A stretch of DNA of 64,000 bases from positions 33,497-97,496 of the forward strand of contig NZ_JBKFEY010000011.1 in the NCBI RefSeq assembly GCF_046507575.1. The letters are read 5' to 3'. Origin of the DNA: Pontitalea aquivivens. GTDB taxonomy: Bacteria > Pseudomonadota > Alphaproteobacteria > Rhodobacterales > Rhodobacteraceae. Under the pieces are notes generated by a model, which worked only from the letters and a program-made list of their open reading frames with translations, was not told the DNA's origin and made no database searches. The position numbers and the translations under genes were made by a program. This document shows positions 52,577 to 61,401 of this stretch, in pieces (within the stretch, counting starts at the first letter, position 1; each line of letters begins with the position of its first letter).

Positions 52577-53478
52577 CCCCGGCCCAGGTGCCGTTCGCCG
52601 CGCCGGGCGGCAAGGCGCATCTGGCTTTCGCGTTCGCGGAAACGGGCGCGGTCGGCATCGGAATATTCCCCGATGCAATGTGGGCAGGAAACGCCCTGTT
52701 CAAAGCTGGAATGGGCCTTGTCCGCGGACGAAACCGGGCGGCGGCAGGCGTGGCAGCTGTCGTAATCGCCCTGTTTCAACCCGTGGCGCAGGCTGACGCG
52801 ACCATCAAATACAAAGCAATCGCCCCGCCACAGGCTTTCTGCCTCGGGGATGTCTTCCAGATATTTCAGGATACCGCCCTTCAGGTGAAACACATCCTCA
52901 ACCCCCTGACTTAGCAGGTAGTTGGTGGATTTCTCGCAGCGGATGCCGCCGGTGCAGAACATCGCCACCCGTTTGTTGTGAAAGCGGTGGGCGTTTTCCT
53001 GCCACCAGCGCGGGAAGTCGCGGAACGACCGCGTGCCAGGGTCGATTGCGCCTTCGAAGGTGCCGATGGCGATCTCATAATCGTTGCGGGTGTCGATCAC
53101 CACCACATCGGGGGCGGTGATCAGGGCATTCCAGTCCTGCGGCTGCACATAATGGCCCACTGCGGCGCGGGGGTCGACCGTGGGCTGGCCCATCGTCACG
53201 ATTTCGCGTTTCAGGCGGACCTTCATCCGGCCAAAGGGCATTTCCGCGGCGGTGCTCTCCTTCCATTCCAGCCCGCTACAGCCGGGCAGGGCGCGGATAT
53301 GGGCGATCACCGCATCGATGCCCGCACGCGGCCCGGCAATGGTGCCGTTGATCCCCTCGGGTGCAAGCAGAAGCGATCCGCGCACGCCGTCGCGTTCGGC
53401 CAGCGCCAGCAGCGGCCTGCGCAGCGCGGCGGGGTCGGAAAAGCGGGTGAAGTGATACAGTGCGGCGACGATGAACAT
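52549..53478 (-). CDS. trhO: TrhO, tRNA uridine(34) hydroxylase (rhodanese family)
   Basis: This 309-residue protein has an N-terminal acylphosphatase-like domain, a rhodanese domain with the active cysteine in MFCTGGIRCEKS, and a C-terminal cysteine cluster (CHACRRP and CPHC) that may bind zinc. TrhO makes 5-hydroxyuridine at tRNA position 34 with oxygen. The C-terminal tail extends into the overlap with the secreted peptide gene. Confidence 0.93.
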   Translation of the reverse strand: MFIVAALYHFTRFSDPAALRRPLLALAERDGVRGSLLLAPEGINGTIAGPRAGIDAVIAHIRALPGCSGLEWKESTAAEMPFGRMKVRLKREIVTMGQPTVDPRAAVGHYVQPQDWNALITAPDVVVIDTRNDYEIAIGTFEGAIDPGTRSFRDFPRWWQENAHRFHNKRVAMFCTGGIRCEKSTNYLLSQGVEDVFHLKGGILKYLEDIPEAESLWRGDCFVFDGRVSLRHGLKQGDYDSCHACRRPVSSADKAHSSFEQGVSCPHCIGEYSDADRARFRERESQMRLAARRGERHLGRGQSCAQDAD

Positions 53479-53578
53479 GGCGGTTCCCTACGCCTTGCCC
53501 CCCTGCGCTGCAAGGCTTCACGTTGACGCGGCGCGCCCCAGACCCTACCCATGGGCTGACCCGCGGCAGGAGGCCACC

Positions 53579-54187
53579 ATGCGTGACGCAAGCGAAGCCC
53601 TGATTGTGATCGACGTTCAGAATGATTTCTGCCCCGGCGGCGCGTTGGCCGTGGCGGGCGGGAATGAGATCATCGGGCCCGTGAATGATCTGATGGGCGA
53701 CTTTGCCGTGAAGGTGCTGACGCAGGATTGGCACCCGGCCGATCACGGCTCGTTCGCGGGCAACCATCCGGGGGCGGCGCCTTTTTCGGTGGTCGACATG
53801 CCCTATGGCCCCCAGGTTCTGTGGCCGACGCATTGTGTTCAGGGCACTGCGGGGGCGGCGTTCCACCCCGGCCTGCTGACCGACCCCGCGGATCTGATCC
53901 TGCGCAAGGGGTTTCGCAGCGGGATCGACAGCTATTCGGCTTTCTTCGAAAACGACCATAGCACCGCGACCGGCCTGGAAGGCTACCTGCGGTCGCGCGG
54001 GGTGCGCGATCTGACCTTCGTGGGTCTTGCGCTGGATTTCTGCGTGGCCTGGTCGGCGATTGATGCGGCGCGGCTGGGCTTTCGCGCGCGGGTGATTGAA
54101 AGCGCCTGCCGGGCGATCGATCTGAACGGGTCGCTGGCCGATGCACGGGCGGCGATGCTGGATGCCGGCGTGATCCTGGAGGCGTGA
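53579..54187 (+). CDS. pncA: Nicotinamidase
   Basis: This 202-residue isochorismatase-fold amidase converts nicotinamide to nicotinate. The catalytic aspartate is in VIDVQNDFCPGGAL, the lysine in LRKGFRSGIDSYSAF and the cysteine in GLALDFCVAWSA. A GGAGG site lies 6 bases before the ATG at 53579. It is directly followed by pncB with no gap, giving a two-gene NAD+ salvage operon. Confidence 0.95.
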   Translation: MRDASEALIVIDVQNDFCPGGALAVAGGNEIIGPVNDLMGDFAVKVLTQDWHPADHGSFAGNHPGAAPFSVVDMPYGPQVLWPTHCVQGTAGAAFHPGLLTDPADLILRKGFRSGIDSYSAFFENDHSTATGLEGYLRSRGVRDLTFVGLALDFCVAWSAIDAARLGFRARVIESACRAIDLNGSLADARAAMLDAGVILEA

Positions 54188-55495
54188 ATGGTCGATATCG
54201 CAACCCGGGTCCATGACCACAAATGGAAGATCGACCCGATCGTCCGGTCGCTGATCGACACAGACTTCTACAAGCTTCTGATGTGCCAGTCGGTCTTTCG
54301 CAACAGGCCCGACACGCAGGTCACCTTCAGCCTGATCAACCGCACCAAATCGATCCGGTTGGCCGATCTTATCGACGAAGGCGAGCTGCGCGAACAGCTG
54401 GACCATGTGCGCGGCCTGCGCCTGACGCGCGGCGAAAGCACCTGGCTGCGTGGCAATACCTTCTACGGCAAGCGCCAGATGTTCCGCCCCGACTTCATGG
54501 AATGGTTCGAGTCCCTGCGCCTGCCGCCCTATCATCTTGAAAAGAAGGACGGCCAGTATGAACTGACCTTTGAGGGCAACTGGCCCGAGGTCATGCTGTG
54601 GGAAATTCCCGCGCTGGCGATTCTGATGGAATTGCGCGGCCGCGCCGTTCTGAAGGACATGGGCAAATTCGAACTTCAGGTGCTTTATGCCCGCGCGATG
54701 ACGCGGCTGTGGGAAAAGATCGAGGTGCTGCGCCCGCATGACGGGCTGAAGATCGCCGATTTCGGCACGCGGCGGCGCCATTCCTTCCTGTGGCAGGATT
54801 GGTGCGTGCAGGCCATGATCGAGGGTCTTGGCGATGCCGCGCGCGGGGGGGCGTTCATCGGCACTTCGAACTGCCTGATCGCCATGCGCCGTGATATCGA
54901 GGCGATTGGCACCAATGCCCATGAATTGCCCATGGTCTATGCCGCCCTTGCCGATACCGAGGATCAACTGCGCGATGCCCCCTACAAGGTGCTTGCCGAT
55001 TGGCATGAGGAACATGACGGCAACCTGCGCGTGATCCTGCCCGACACCTACGGTACGGAACAGTTTCTGCAACATGCCCCCGATTGGCTGGCGGGGTGGA
55101 CCGGCGTGCGCATCGACAGCGGCGATCCGGTCGAAGGGGCGGAAACCGCGATCCGTTGGTGGCAATCGCGCGGCGAGGATCCGGCGAAGAAGCTGGTGAT
55201 CTTTTCCGACGGGCTGGATGTCGACAAGATCATCGAACTGCACCGGCGCTTCGCGGGCCGGGTCAAGGATTCCTACGGCTGGGGAACGCTTCTGACCAAT
55301 GATTTCCGTGGCCTGGTCAAGGGCGACGGGCTGGCGCCCTTCAGCCTGGTGTGCAAGGCGGTCGCGGCCAATGGCAGGCCGACGGTCAAGCTGTCGGATA
55401 ATCCCGAAAAGGCCACCGGCCCGGCAGATGAAATTGCGCGCTACAAGCGGGTGTTCGGGATCGGGCCGCAAAAGGCCATCCCGGTTCAGGTCTGA
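54188..55495 (+). CDS. pncB: Nicotinate phosphoribosyltransferase
   Basis: This 435-residue enzyme makes nicotinate mononucleotide from nicotinate and PRPP. The start DTDFYKLLMCQSVF and the segments FGTRRRHSF and GTSNCLIAM are typical of PncB; HSF contains the regulatory phospho-histidine of the family. The ATG is adjacent to the pncA stop, so salvage steps one and two are made from the same transcript. The ribosome site lies inside the end of pncA. Confidence 0.96.
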   Translation: MVDIATRVHDHKWKIDPIVRSLIDTDFYKLLMCQSVFRNRPDTQVTFSLINRTKSIRLADLIDEGELREQLDHVRGLRLTRGESTWLRGNTFYGKRQMFRPDFMEWFESLRLPPYHLEKKDGQYELTFEGNWPEVMLWEIPALAILMELRGRAVLKDMGKFELQVLYARAMTRLWEKIEVLRPHDGLKIADFGTRRRHSFLWQDWCVQAMIEGLGDAARGGAFIGTSNCLIAMRRDIEAIGTNAHELPMVYAALADTEDQLRDAPYKVLADWHEEHDGNLRVILPDTYGTEQFLQHAPDWLAGWTGVRIDSGDPVEGAETAIRWWQSRGEDPAKKLVIFSDGLDVDKIIELHRRFAGRVKDSYGWGTLLTNDFRGLVKGDGLAPFSLVCKAVAANGRPTVKLSDNPEKATGPADEIARYKRVFGIGPQKAIPVQV

Positions 55496-55499
55496 CCAA

Positions 55500-56972
55500 T
55501 CAGCCCGCGATTCCCTGCAAGATGATGTAAAGCAGCGCCGAAAGCCCGGCAGAGGCGGGAACGGTAATCACCCAGGCAGCGGCCACCGTCACGAAATGCG
55601 ACCGGCGCACCAGCTTGCGGCGCGATCGTTCCTCGGGCGGGATCGGCTTGCCCTTGCTGAGCCCCAATGCGCGCGCGCGCCGTTCGGCATGCCATTCGCG
55701 GAAGAACCCGACACCAAAGATCGCACCAACCGCGATATGGGTCGAGGAAACCGGCAGCCCCAGCCAGGACGCAACGATCACCGTCACCGCCGCGGAAAGC
55801 GCCACGCAATAGGCGCGCATCGGGTTGAGCTTGGTAATTTCCGATCCGACCAGCCGGATCAGCTTGGGCCCGAACAGCACAAGCCCGAAGGAAATGCCCA
55901 GCGCGCCCACAACCATCACCCAAAGCGGGATGCCAACCTGCCCACCGACGCCGCCATCCTGTACCGCATGTACGATGGCCGCCAGCGGCCCAACGGCATT
56001 GGCCACGTCATTGGCGCCATGTGCGAATGACAAAAGCGCCGCCGAAACCACAAGCGGCAGGGAAAACAGCTTCTTCAGCGTCTTCTTGCGGTTTTCCTGC
56101 CCTGCGGACTGCCGCCGGATCAGCGGGCGCGATGCGGCCCAGGCGGCCAGCCCCGTGGCAAAGCCGATCAGCACCGCGCCACCAAGGCTTATGTCCGCGA
56201 TCCGCTTCAAGCCTTTGATCGCCAGATAGGCGGCAAACGCCCCGGCCATGATCCCGATCAGGATCGGCACCCAGCAGCGCGCGGCCGCCAGTTTATCCTC
56301 CACATAGATGATGCGGGATTTGATCAGCGCCAGAAAGGCCGCGGCAATGATGCCGCCCAGAACCGGCGAAATCACCCAGCTGGCCGCGATGGTGCCGATG
56401 GCGGGCCAGTTCACCGCGCCAAAACCCGCCGCCGCAATGCCTGCGCCGACGACCCCGCCCACGATGGAATGGGTGGTCGAAACCGGCGCGCCCAACGCCG
56501 TCGCCAGATTCAGCCAAAGAGCCGCTGCCAGCAGGGCCGACATCATTGCCCAGATGAAATGTGCCCCGTCCGACACCGCATCTGGGGCAAGAATGCCCGA
56601 AGACACAGTCTTGACCACGTCGCCCCCGGCAATCAGCGCGCCCGCGGTTTCAAACACCGCCGCGATCAAAAGCGCCCCGCCCAGCGTCAGCGCATTGGCC
56701 CCCACCGCCGGACCCATGTTGTTGGCAACGTCATTCGCCCCGATGTTCAGCGCCATATAGGCCCCGATCACCGCCGCGGCGATCACGATCAGATTGCCGG
56801 GCTGTGCCCCCATCAGTACCGCGGCCGCGATACCGGCCAGCACGATGAAGGCCAGGGCGATCCCCGGTGCGACCAACCCGCGGGAAACGAACTGCGTCGC
56901 CTCTTCCAGCCGCCCGATCCGGCCAAGGTCCTTGTCGAGCGTCTTCCACTGGTTCACGGGTGGCTTGGGCAT
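55500..56972 (-). CDS. Inorganic phosphate transporter, PiT family
   Basis: This 490-residue carrier contains the two inverted signature repeats of the family, GANDVANNMGPAVG and GANDVANAVGPLAA, in about ten membrane helices. A hydrophilic loop lies in the middle and the N-terminal extension (MPKPPVNQWKTLDKDLGRI) is cytoplasmic. It takes up phosphate as a metal-phosphate complex driven by protons or sodium. It is a single gene, convergent with pncB. Confidence 0.93.
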   Translation of the reverse strand: MPKPPVNQWKTLDKDLGRIGRLEEATQFVSRGLVAPGIALAFIVLAGIAAAVLMGAQPGNLIVIAAAVIGAYMALNIGANDVANNMGPAVGANALTLGGALLIAAVFETAGALIAGGDVVKTVSSGILAPDAVSDGAHFIWAMMSALLAAALWLNLATALGAPVSTTHSIVGGVVGAGIAAAGFGAVNWPAIGTIAASWVISPVLGGIIAAAFLALIKSRIIYVEDKLAAARCWVPILIGIMAGAFAAYLAIKGLKRIADISLGGAVLIGFATGLAAWAASRPLIRRQSAGQENRKKTLKKLFSLPLVVSAALLSFAHGANDVANAVGPLAAIVHAVQDGGVGGQVGIPLWVMVVGALGISFGLVLFGPKLIRLVGSEITKLNPMRAYCVALSAAVTVIVASWLGLPVSSTHIAVGAIFGVGFFREWHAERRARALGLSKGKPIPPEERSRRKLVRRSHFVTVAAAWVITVPASAGLSALLYIILQGIAG

Positions 56973-57013
56973 GTCATGTTTCCGTCATGGGTCTGTCACC
57001 TTCGGAAGGCGGG

Positions 57014-57496
57014 TTAACGGCTTTCCGGCTGTGCGACAACCTCCGAATCGGATGCAAGATCACGCAGGATATTGCGCAGGCCCGGTTCGGCGACCTTCTC
57101 GGCGGCTTGTACGGCGGGCAGCCACATCCGTTCGCGCCGCCCGGCCTCGGGATAGTGTTCGGCCTGGGTCTCGATCTCGACCGGGAAGGCAAGCACTTCG
57201 ATGCGCAGGGCCAGACCGCCTTCCTGCATCTTTTCATAGACGTAGCTGCCGATCGGCGCGGCCCCGACACGGCCTCGGATGCCCGCCTCTTCCCAGGCTT
57301 CCTGTAACGCGGCACCCGCAAGGCTGCGTCCGCGCATCGGCCAGCCCTTGGGAACGATCCAGCGCCCGGTACCCAGCGAGGAAATCAAAAGAACCTCACG
57401 CAGGCCTTTGCGTTTGCGCATGCAGATCGCCGCCACCTGAAGATGCGGCGGGCGACGGCCAAGCAGACCTGCCAGAAAATTTCCAAAACCGCGCAT
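57014..57496 (-). CDS. Nudix hydrolase (diphosphoinositol-phosphatase/Ap-n-A type)
   Basis: This 160-residue Nudix protein has the box GWPMRGRSLAGAALQEAWEEAGI. It keeps the EAWEEAGI end but differs from consensus at the first Glu and the Arg, as in the diphosphoinositol-polyphosphate-like group. WIVPKGWP precedes the box. The ATG at 57496 is used, with GTG one codon earlier. It probably cleaves a dinucleotide or nucleotide diphosphate; the substrate is unknown. Confidence 0.85.
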   Translation of the reverse strand: MRGFGNFLAGLLGRRPPHLQVAAICMRKRKGLREVLLISSLGTGRWIVPKGWPMRGRSLAGAALQEAWEEAGIRGRVGAAPIGSYVYEKMQEGGLALRIEVLAFPVEIETQAEHYPEAGRRERMWLPAVQAAEKVAEPGLRNILRDLASDSEVVAQPESR

Positions 57497-57565
57497 CACA
57501 AGCCCCCGGTGGGGGACAGCACGCCTGTTGGCGGATCGCCGGGCCGGCTTTCTGATGTCGCAGGA

Positions 57566-57988
57566 TCAATCATCGCCATCCACCTTTCCACGCAGCACCT
57601 TCACCTCGCCGCGCACCGCCTTGGCTTTCAGCCGTCGTCGCTGGCTGCCCAGCGTGGGTTTGGTGGCCACCCGCCGTTTTGGCGCGACAAGCGCCGCGCG
57701 GATCATCTCGGCCAGTCGTTCGCGTGCAAGTTCCCGGTTGCGCGCCTGGCTGCGTGTTTCCTCGGCGCGGATCACGATGGCGCCATCCTGGGTCCAGCGC
57801 CGGCCGGCCAGCCGTTTCAGCCGGGCCTTCGCCGCCGGGGCCAGATGCGGCGATCGTTCCGCCTCAAACCGCAGCTCAACCGCTGTTTCAACCTTGTTCA
57901 CGTTCTGCCCGCCCGGCCCCTGTGACCGGGTAAAGCTCTCACTCAGCTCCCATTCGGCAATCGTGATGGTGTCGTTGATCCGCAGCAT
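57566..57988 (-). CDS. arfB: ArfB, alternative ribosome-rescue hydrolase
   Basis: This 140-residue release-factor-like hydrolase has the catalytic GGQ in SQGPGGQNVNKVET and the long basic C-terminal tail that enters the empty mRNA channel of stalled ribosomes. It frees the nascent peptide when tmRNA fails. It is a single gene downstream of the mtaB terminator. Confidence 0.95.
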   Translation of the reverse strand: MLRINDTITIAEWELSESFTRSQGPGGQNVNKVETAVELRFEAERSPHLAPAAKARLKRLAGRRWTQDGAIVIRAEETRSQARNRELARERLAEMIRAALVAPKRRVATKPTLGSQRRRLKAKAVRGEVKVLRGKVDGDD

Positions 57989-58030
57989 GGCGCCAAGCTA
58001 ACCGTATGGACGCAAAACGGAACCCCTGCC

Positions 58031-58082
58031 TTCGACTTTGTACAAATATCCCACGGGGGTCCGGGGGTGTGAAACCCCCGGC
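58031..58082 (-). repeat. Stem-loop terminator with conserved tail (copy B)
   Basis: Right after the mtaB stop (minus strand), an 8-bp stem (CCGGGGGT / ACCCCCGG, positions 58061-58081) is followed by ACCCCCGTGGGATATTTG and CAAAGTCGAAGG. The tail matches copy A after the dipeptidase (8550-8583) at most positions and in the same orientation to the upstream gene. It probably terminates mtaB transcription. Confidence 0.65.
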
Positions 58083-58083
58083 T

Positions 58084-59337
58084 TCATGCCAGAAGCCGCG
58101 CACCATCCTGCCCGGTGATGCGCGCGGTCACGATCGTGCCTTCGGGCATGTCGCGGTCAAAGGCGACCTCGGTGAAGAACTCGGTCCGGCCCAGGCGCGG
58201 GCCTTCGGTCAGGATCACGCGATCCTGCCCGACCTCGGCGGCCAGATGGCGCGCCAGCGCGGCTTCGCCCGCCGCGCGCAGCCGCGCCGCACGTTCCTTG
58301 ACCGCGGCGCCCGACACCTGCGGCATCCGCGCGGCGGGCGTGCCCTTGCGCGGGCTGAAGGGAAAGACATGCAGGAAGGTCAGCCCGCAGTCTTCGACCA
58401 GCCGCAGCGAGTTTTCGAACATCGTCTCGGTCTCGGTCGGGAAGCCCGCGATGATGTCGGCGCCAAAGACGATGCCGGGGCGCAGGCGGCGTGCCTCTTC
58501 GCAGAACCGGATCGCATCATCGCGCAGGTGGCGGCGCTTCATCCGCTTCAGGATCATGTCGTCACCGGCCTGAAGGCTCAGGTGCAGATGCGGCATCAGG
58601 CGCGGCTCGGTCGCGATCGCCAGCATCAGGTTCTCATCCGCCTCGATCGAATCGATCGAGGAAATCCGCAGCCGTGGCAGGTCGGGCACCAGCCGCAGGA
58701 TTCGCATCACCAGATCGCCCAGCCGCGGCTGGCCCGGCAGATCGGCCCCCCACGAGGTCAGATCGACCCCGGTCAGCACCACCTCGTTGAAACCGCGATC
58801 ACGCAGGCGCTTGATCTGGTCCACCACCACCCCGGCGGGGACAGATCTGGAATTACCCCGGCCATAGGGGATGATGCAGAAGGTGCAGCGGTGATCGCAA
58901 CCGTTCTGGACCTGCACATAGGCACGATGACGGCCAAAGCCGTCAATCAGATGGCCGGCGGTTTCGCGCACCGACATGATGTCATCGACCTGCACCTTTT
59001 CGGTCTGGCCGATCAGATCGGGCGCTGCGATGCCCCGCCAGGTTTCGGCCTGCATCTTTTCGTGGTTGCCCACGACCCGGGCGACCTCGGGCATGGCGGC
59101 AAAGGTCTCGGGCTCGGTCTGGGCGGCACAGCCGGTGACGATGATCGCGGCTTGCGGGTTTTCGCGCGACAGGCGGCGGATTTCCTGCTTGGCCTTGCGC
59201 ACCGCCTCGGCGGTCACGGCGCAGGTGTTCACGACCACGGCGCCCTCCAGGCCCGCGGCGGCGGCAAGTTCTTTCATTGCCTCGGTTTCATAGGCGTTCA
59301 GGCGACAGCCGAGCGTGGCGAAAACCGGGGGTCTCAC
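58084..59337 (-). CDS. mtaB: MtaB, tRNA t6A37 methylthiotransferase
   Basis: This 417-residue radical-SAM enzyme turns t6A37 into ms2t6A. The N-terminal cluster-binding domain begins FATLGCRLNAYETEAM. The radical SAM motif is CDHRCTFCIIPYGRG, and a TRAM-like end follows. The start is GTG 59337, overlapping the dapF stop as GTGA. Its substrate base is made by the TsaE-containing system encoded near 31 kb. Confidence 0.95.
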   Translation of the reverse strand: MRPPVFATLGCRLNAYETEAMKELAAAAGLEGAVVVNTCAVTAEAVRKAKQEIRRLSRENPQAAIIVTGCAAQTEPETFAAMPEVARVVGNHEKMQAETWRGIAAPDLIGQTEKVQVDDIMSVRETAGHLIDGFGRHRAYVQVQNGCDHRCTFCIIPYGRGNSRSVPAGVVVDQIKRLRDRGFNEVVLTGVDLTSWGADLPGQPRLGDLVMRILRLVPDLPRLRISSIDSIEADENLMLAIATEPRLMPHLHLSLQAGDDMILKRMKRRHLRDDAIRFCEEARRLRPGIVFGADIIAGFPTETETMFENSLRLVEDCGLTFLHVFPFSPRKGTPAARMPQVSGAAVKERAARLRAAGEAALARHLAAEVGQDRVILTEGPRLGRTEFFTEVAFDRDMPEGTIVTARITGQDGARLLA

Positions 59338-60170
59338 AGGTGTGCCAGGAACAAGGGGGTCAGCACCCCGTCAAAAACATGCGCGACCGGGCCGGTCATC
59401 CAGACCCCATCCGCGCGCCAGTCGATTTCCAGCGTGCCGCCATCGACATCGACGATCACCCGCCGCCCGGTCAGACCGCGCAGATGCGCCGCCACCGCCG
59501 TGGCACAAGTGCCTGAGCCGCAGGCCAGCGTGATGCCCGTGCCGCGTTCCCAGACCCGCATCCGCAGCCGGTCGGGGCCGGTCACGCTGGCGAATTCCAC
59601 ATTCGTGGCCTGCGGAAACAGGGGGTCATGTTCCACCTTCGCACCCCAGCCCGCGACATCGACGGTCTCGGCGTCAGGGACGAAAAAAACGCAATGCGGG
59701 TTGCCCATGCCCACCGCGACCGGATCGCCCGGAAGCGGCAGATGGGTCAGGTCCAGATCGCGTGCCAGCGGAACCTGCGCCCAGTCCAGCATCGGCGCGC
59801 CCATGTTCACGCTGGTCAGCCCATCGGCCCGCCGCCGCGCGGCAAGCCGCCCGCGCCGGGTGACAAGCGTCACCGAATCCTGCCCCAATTGATCCATCAT
59901 CCAGGCGCTGACGCAGCGCGTGGCATTGCCACAGGCGCCGGCCTCGGTCCCATCGGCGTTCCAGAAGGTCAGGCGGAAATCGGCATCTTCGGCGGGCAGA
60001 ACCACGGCCAGCTGGTCAAAGCCCACGCCCCGATGCCGATCGCCCAGCGCGCGCGCCAGCGCAGGCGTGACCGGATCGGCGCCGCTGCGGGCGTCGATCA
60101 CCACGAAATCATTGCCAAGCCCATGCATCTTCATGAAGGGCAGGCCCGGGGGCATGCGTGTGTGTTCCAT
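59334..60170 (-). CDS. dapF: Diaminopimelate epimerase
   Basis: This protein has 278 residues from the ATG at 60170; ATG at 60155 is also possible. It has the two catalytic cysteines in GACGNATRC and ACGSGTCAT and the start MKMHGLGNDFVVID. It converts LL- to meso-diaminopimelate for lysine and peptidoglycan. It is coupled to mtaB and lies on the strand opposite the tRNA-Lys, about 100 bp away. Confidence 0.94.
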   Translation of the reverse strand: MEHTRMPPGLPFMKMHGLGNDFVVIDARSGADPVTPALARALGDRHRGVGFDQLAVVLPAEDADFRLTFWNADGTEAGACGNATRCVSAWMMDQLGQDSVTLVTRRGRLAARRRADGLTSVNMGAPMLDWAQVPLARDLDLTHLPLPGDPVAVGMGNPHCVFFVPDAETVDVAGWGAKVEHDPLFPQATNVEFASVTGPDRLRMRVWERGTGITLACGSGTCATAVAAHLRGLTGRRVIVDVDGGTLEIDWRADGVWMTGPVAHVFDGVLTPLFLAHL

Positions 60171-60233
60171 GGCGCGCATATACGTCCGCTGAACGGATTC
60201 TTCCAGTGGTGCGATTTTTCGCAACTTTTGCCC

Positions 60234-60260
60234 TTGACCCGCCCGGCGCTGGTTTATAGG
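60234..60260 (+). promoter_or_regulatory. Promoter of the tRNA-Lys gene
   Basis: TTGACC (60234-60239) and TATAGG (60255-60260) are separated by 15-16 bp and lie about 15 bp before the tRNA. The -35 matches strongly and the -10 moderately. Confidence 0.55.
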
Positions 60261-60274
60261 AAGCGCCATGTGAT

Positions 60275-60350
60275 GGGCCCGTAGCTCAGTTGGTAGAGCA
60301 ACTGACTTTTAATCAGTGGGTCACAGGTTCGAATCCTGTCGGGCTCACCA
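60275..60350 (+). tRNA. tRNA-Lys (anticodon UUU)
   Basis: This 76-nucleotide cloverleaf has an acceptor stem GGGCCCG pairing with CGGGCTC, D-loop GCTCAGTTGGTAGAGC, anticodon loop CTTTTAA in the stem ACTGA/TCAGT (anticodon TTT at 60308-60310), T-arm ACAGG-TTCGAAT-CCTGT and encoded CCA. Its 3' end borders accessory DNA, as is usual for tRNA genes used as integration sites. No second copy of the 3' end occurs in the window. Confidence 0.97.
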
Positions 60351-60592
60351 CTTTTCCAGTTGTGACTGTCGGGTGACACCCGACTTGGCCATTTGTGACA
60401 GGGTTCCTGTCCATTGGTGCAATCTCGGTCAGCAGAGTTGCTTGGTCAAGGTTGGCTAACTGAAAAATGGCTCCACTGCTGCAGTGACTGAACTCTAAGC
60501 GATATCCGTCCGAACACCATCAGGGATCGTTTCGTGGCACGTACCTAACCGTACATGCAACATGCAGGGCTCGCTTTGACCTTCCAAAACGA
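60351..60592. other. Intergenic DNA after the tRNA with short repeats
   Basis: This is a 242-bp gap with no gene. It holds a perfect dyad GTCGGGTG-A-CACCCGAC (60368-60384) and two copies of TTGTGAC (60360-60366 and 60393-60399) 33 bp apart. This may be an insertion-sequence end or a remnant left by island integration. No terminator with a T-run was found for the TIR gene here. Confidence 0.4.
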
Positions 60593-61312
60593 TCAAGCGG
60601 TAATTAGCTCAGCGATCTTGGCCGCGACTTCCGCCATCGACTCTTCGGCAGTACTCAAACCTGCCCGGGACGCCAATAGAAGGCTAACTGCCTCAAGCTC
60701 CTCATAGGTTGTTCCATGAACAACCGGGACTAGTCGCTCGCGTCGTAGGAGCGCAGACAGTTCTTTGTCCGCGACTCCTTCTGCTGGTAGTCGTCGCAAC
60801 ATCGCGGGTGTCACCAAAACGATACCAACGCGCGAATTTACCAAGCCCCTATCAATTGCGCGCATCATTGGAACACCGAGGCCAAGATCTTTCTCACTGA
60901 ACCAAACGCGCACACCTTGGGCTTCGAGCAAGTCATGCAGTTCTTTGGCAGAGCCTTGCCTGTCATCCCAAGCATGGCAGAGAAATACGTCTCGAAGATC
61001 AGGCCGGGAGGCTGCCAGGTGCTCCACATTTTCTCGAATCGGCGTGAGCGCCAGCACTTGCTCAGGCGTATACAACATAGCCGAACTAGCACCCGACCAC
61101 CGCGGTTTCACGGTGCGACGGCCTGCGCCACTGCTGGCCCTACTACTGCTCCCTGAAGAGCGCGAAGGAGGAGCGCTTGAAGCGTAACTGCTATATCCGC
61201 CGCCGAACCCGCCGTAGCTTCTAGATCGACCGTAACGTCCTCCACATGCGGGACAATTGGCCGCTGCTGCCGCTGATCTGTGACCGTATACTGGTGCCGT
61301 GCATCTAGCCAT
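60593..61312 (-). CDS. TIR-domain protein with N-terminal zinc-ribbon-like segment
   Basis: This 239-residue protein begins with C-x6-H-x8-C-x2-C (Cys4, His11, Cys20, Cys23), a zinc-ribbon-like pattern. A Gly/Ser/Arg-rich linker runs to about residue 68 and a TIR domain spans about 107-235. The domain shows DVFLCHAWDD at its first strand, the BB-loop VWFSEKDLGLG (136-146) and ADKEL, where Glu184 may be the catalytic glutamate of NADase TIRs. No signal peptide is present. An AAGGA site precedes the ATG. It is likely an NAD+-consuming effector, perhaps antiviral; the activity is inferred. Confidence 0.82.
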   Translation of the reverse strand: MARCTAPVYGHRSAAAAANCPACGGRYGRSRSYGGFGGGYSSYASSAPPSRSSGSSSRASSGAGRRTVKPRWSGASSAMLYTPEQVLALTPIRENVEHLAASRPDLRDVFLCHAWDDRQGSAKELHDLLEAQGVRVWFSEKDLGLGVPMMRAIDRGLVNSRVGIVLVTPAMLRRLPAEGVADKELSALLRRERLVPVVHGTTYEELEAVSLLLASRAGLSTAEESMAEVAAKIAELITA

Positions 61313-61401
61313 GCTTTTTCCTTTATTTCACCGCGGCCCGAGTTGGCGGAAATGCGGATGCATACTTGCTGTTGTTAACCATCGTCTGAAATACTCATGG
61401 G

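Noticed and set aside
53276..55471. Minus-strand open frame of 731 codons over pncB and pncA
   Set aside because: It lies antisense to two clearly conserved enzymes and has no recognisable domain; it reflects high GC codon bias.
61315..61401. Possible extra small gene between the 72-residue protein and the TIR gene
   Set aside because: No open frame with a ribosome site fits in the 89-bp gap.
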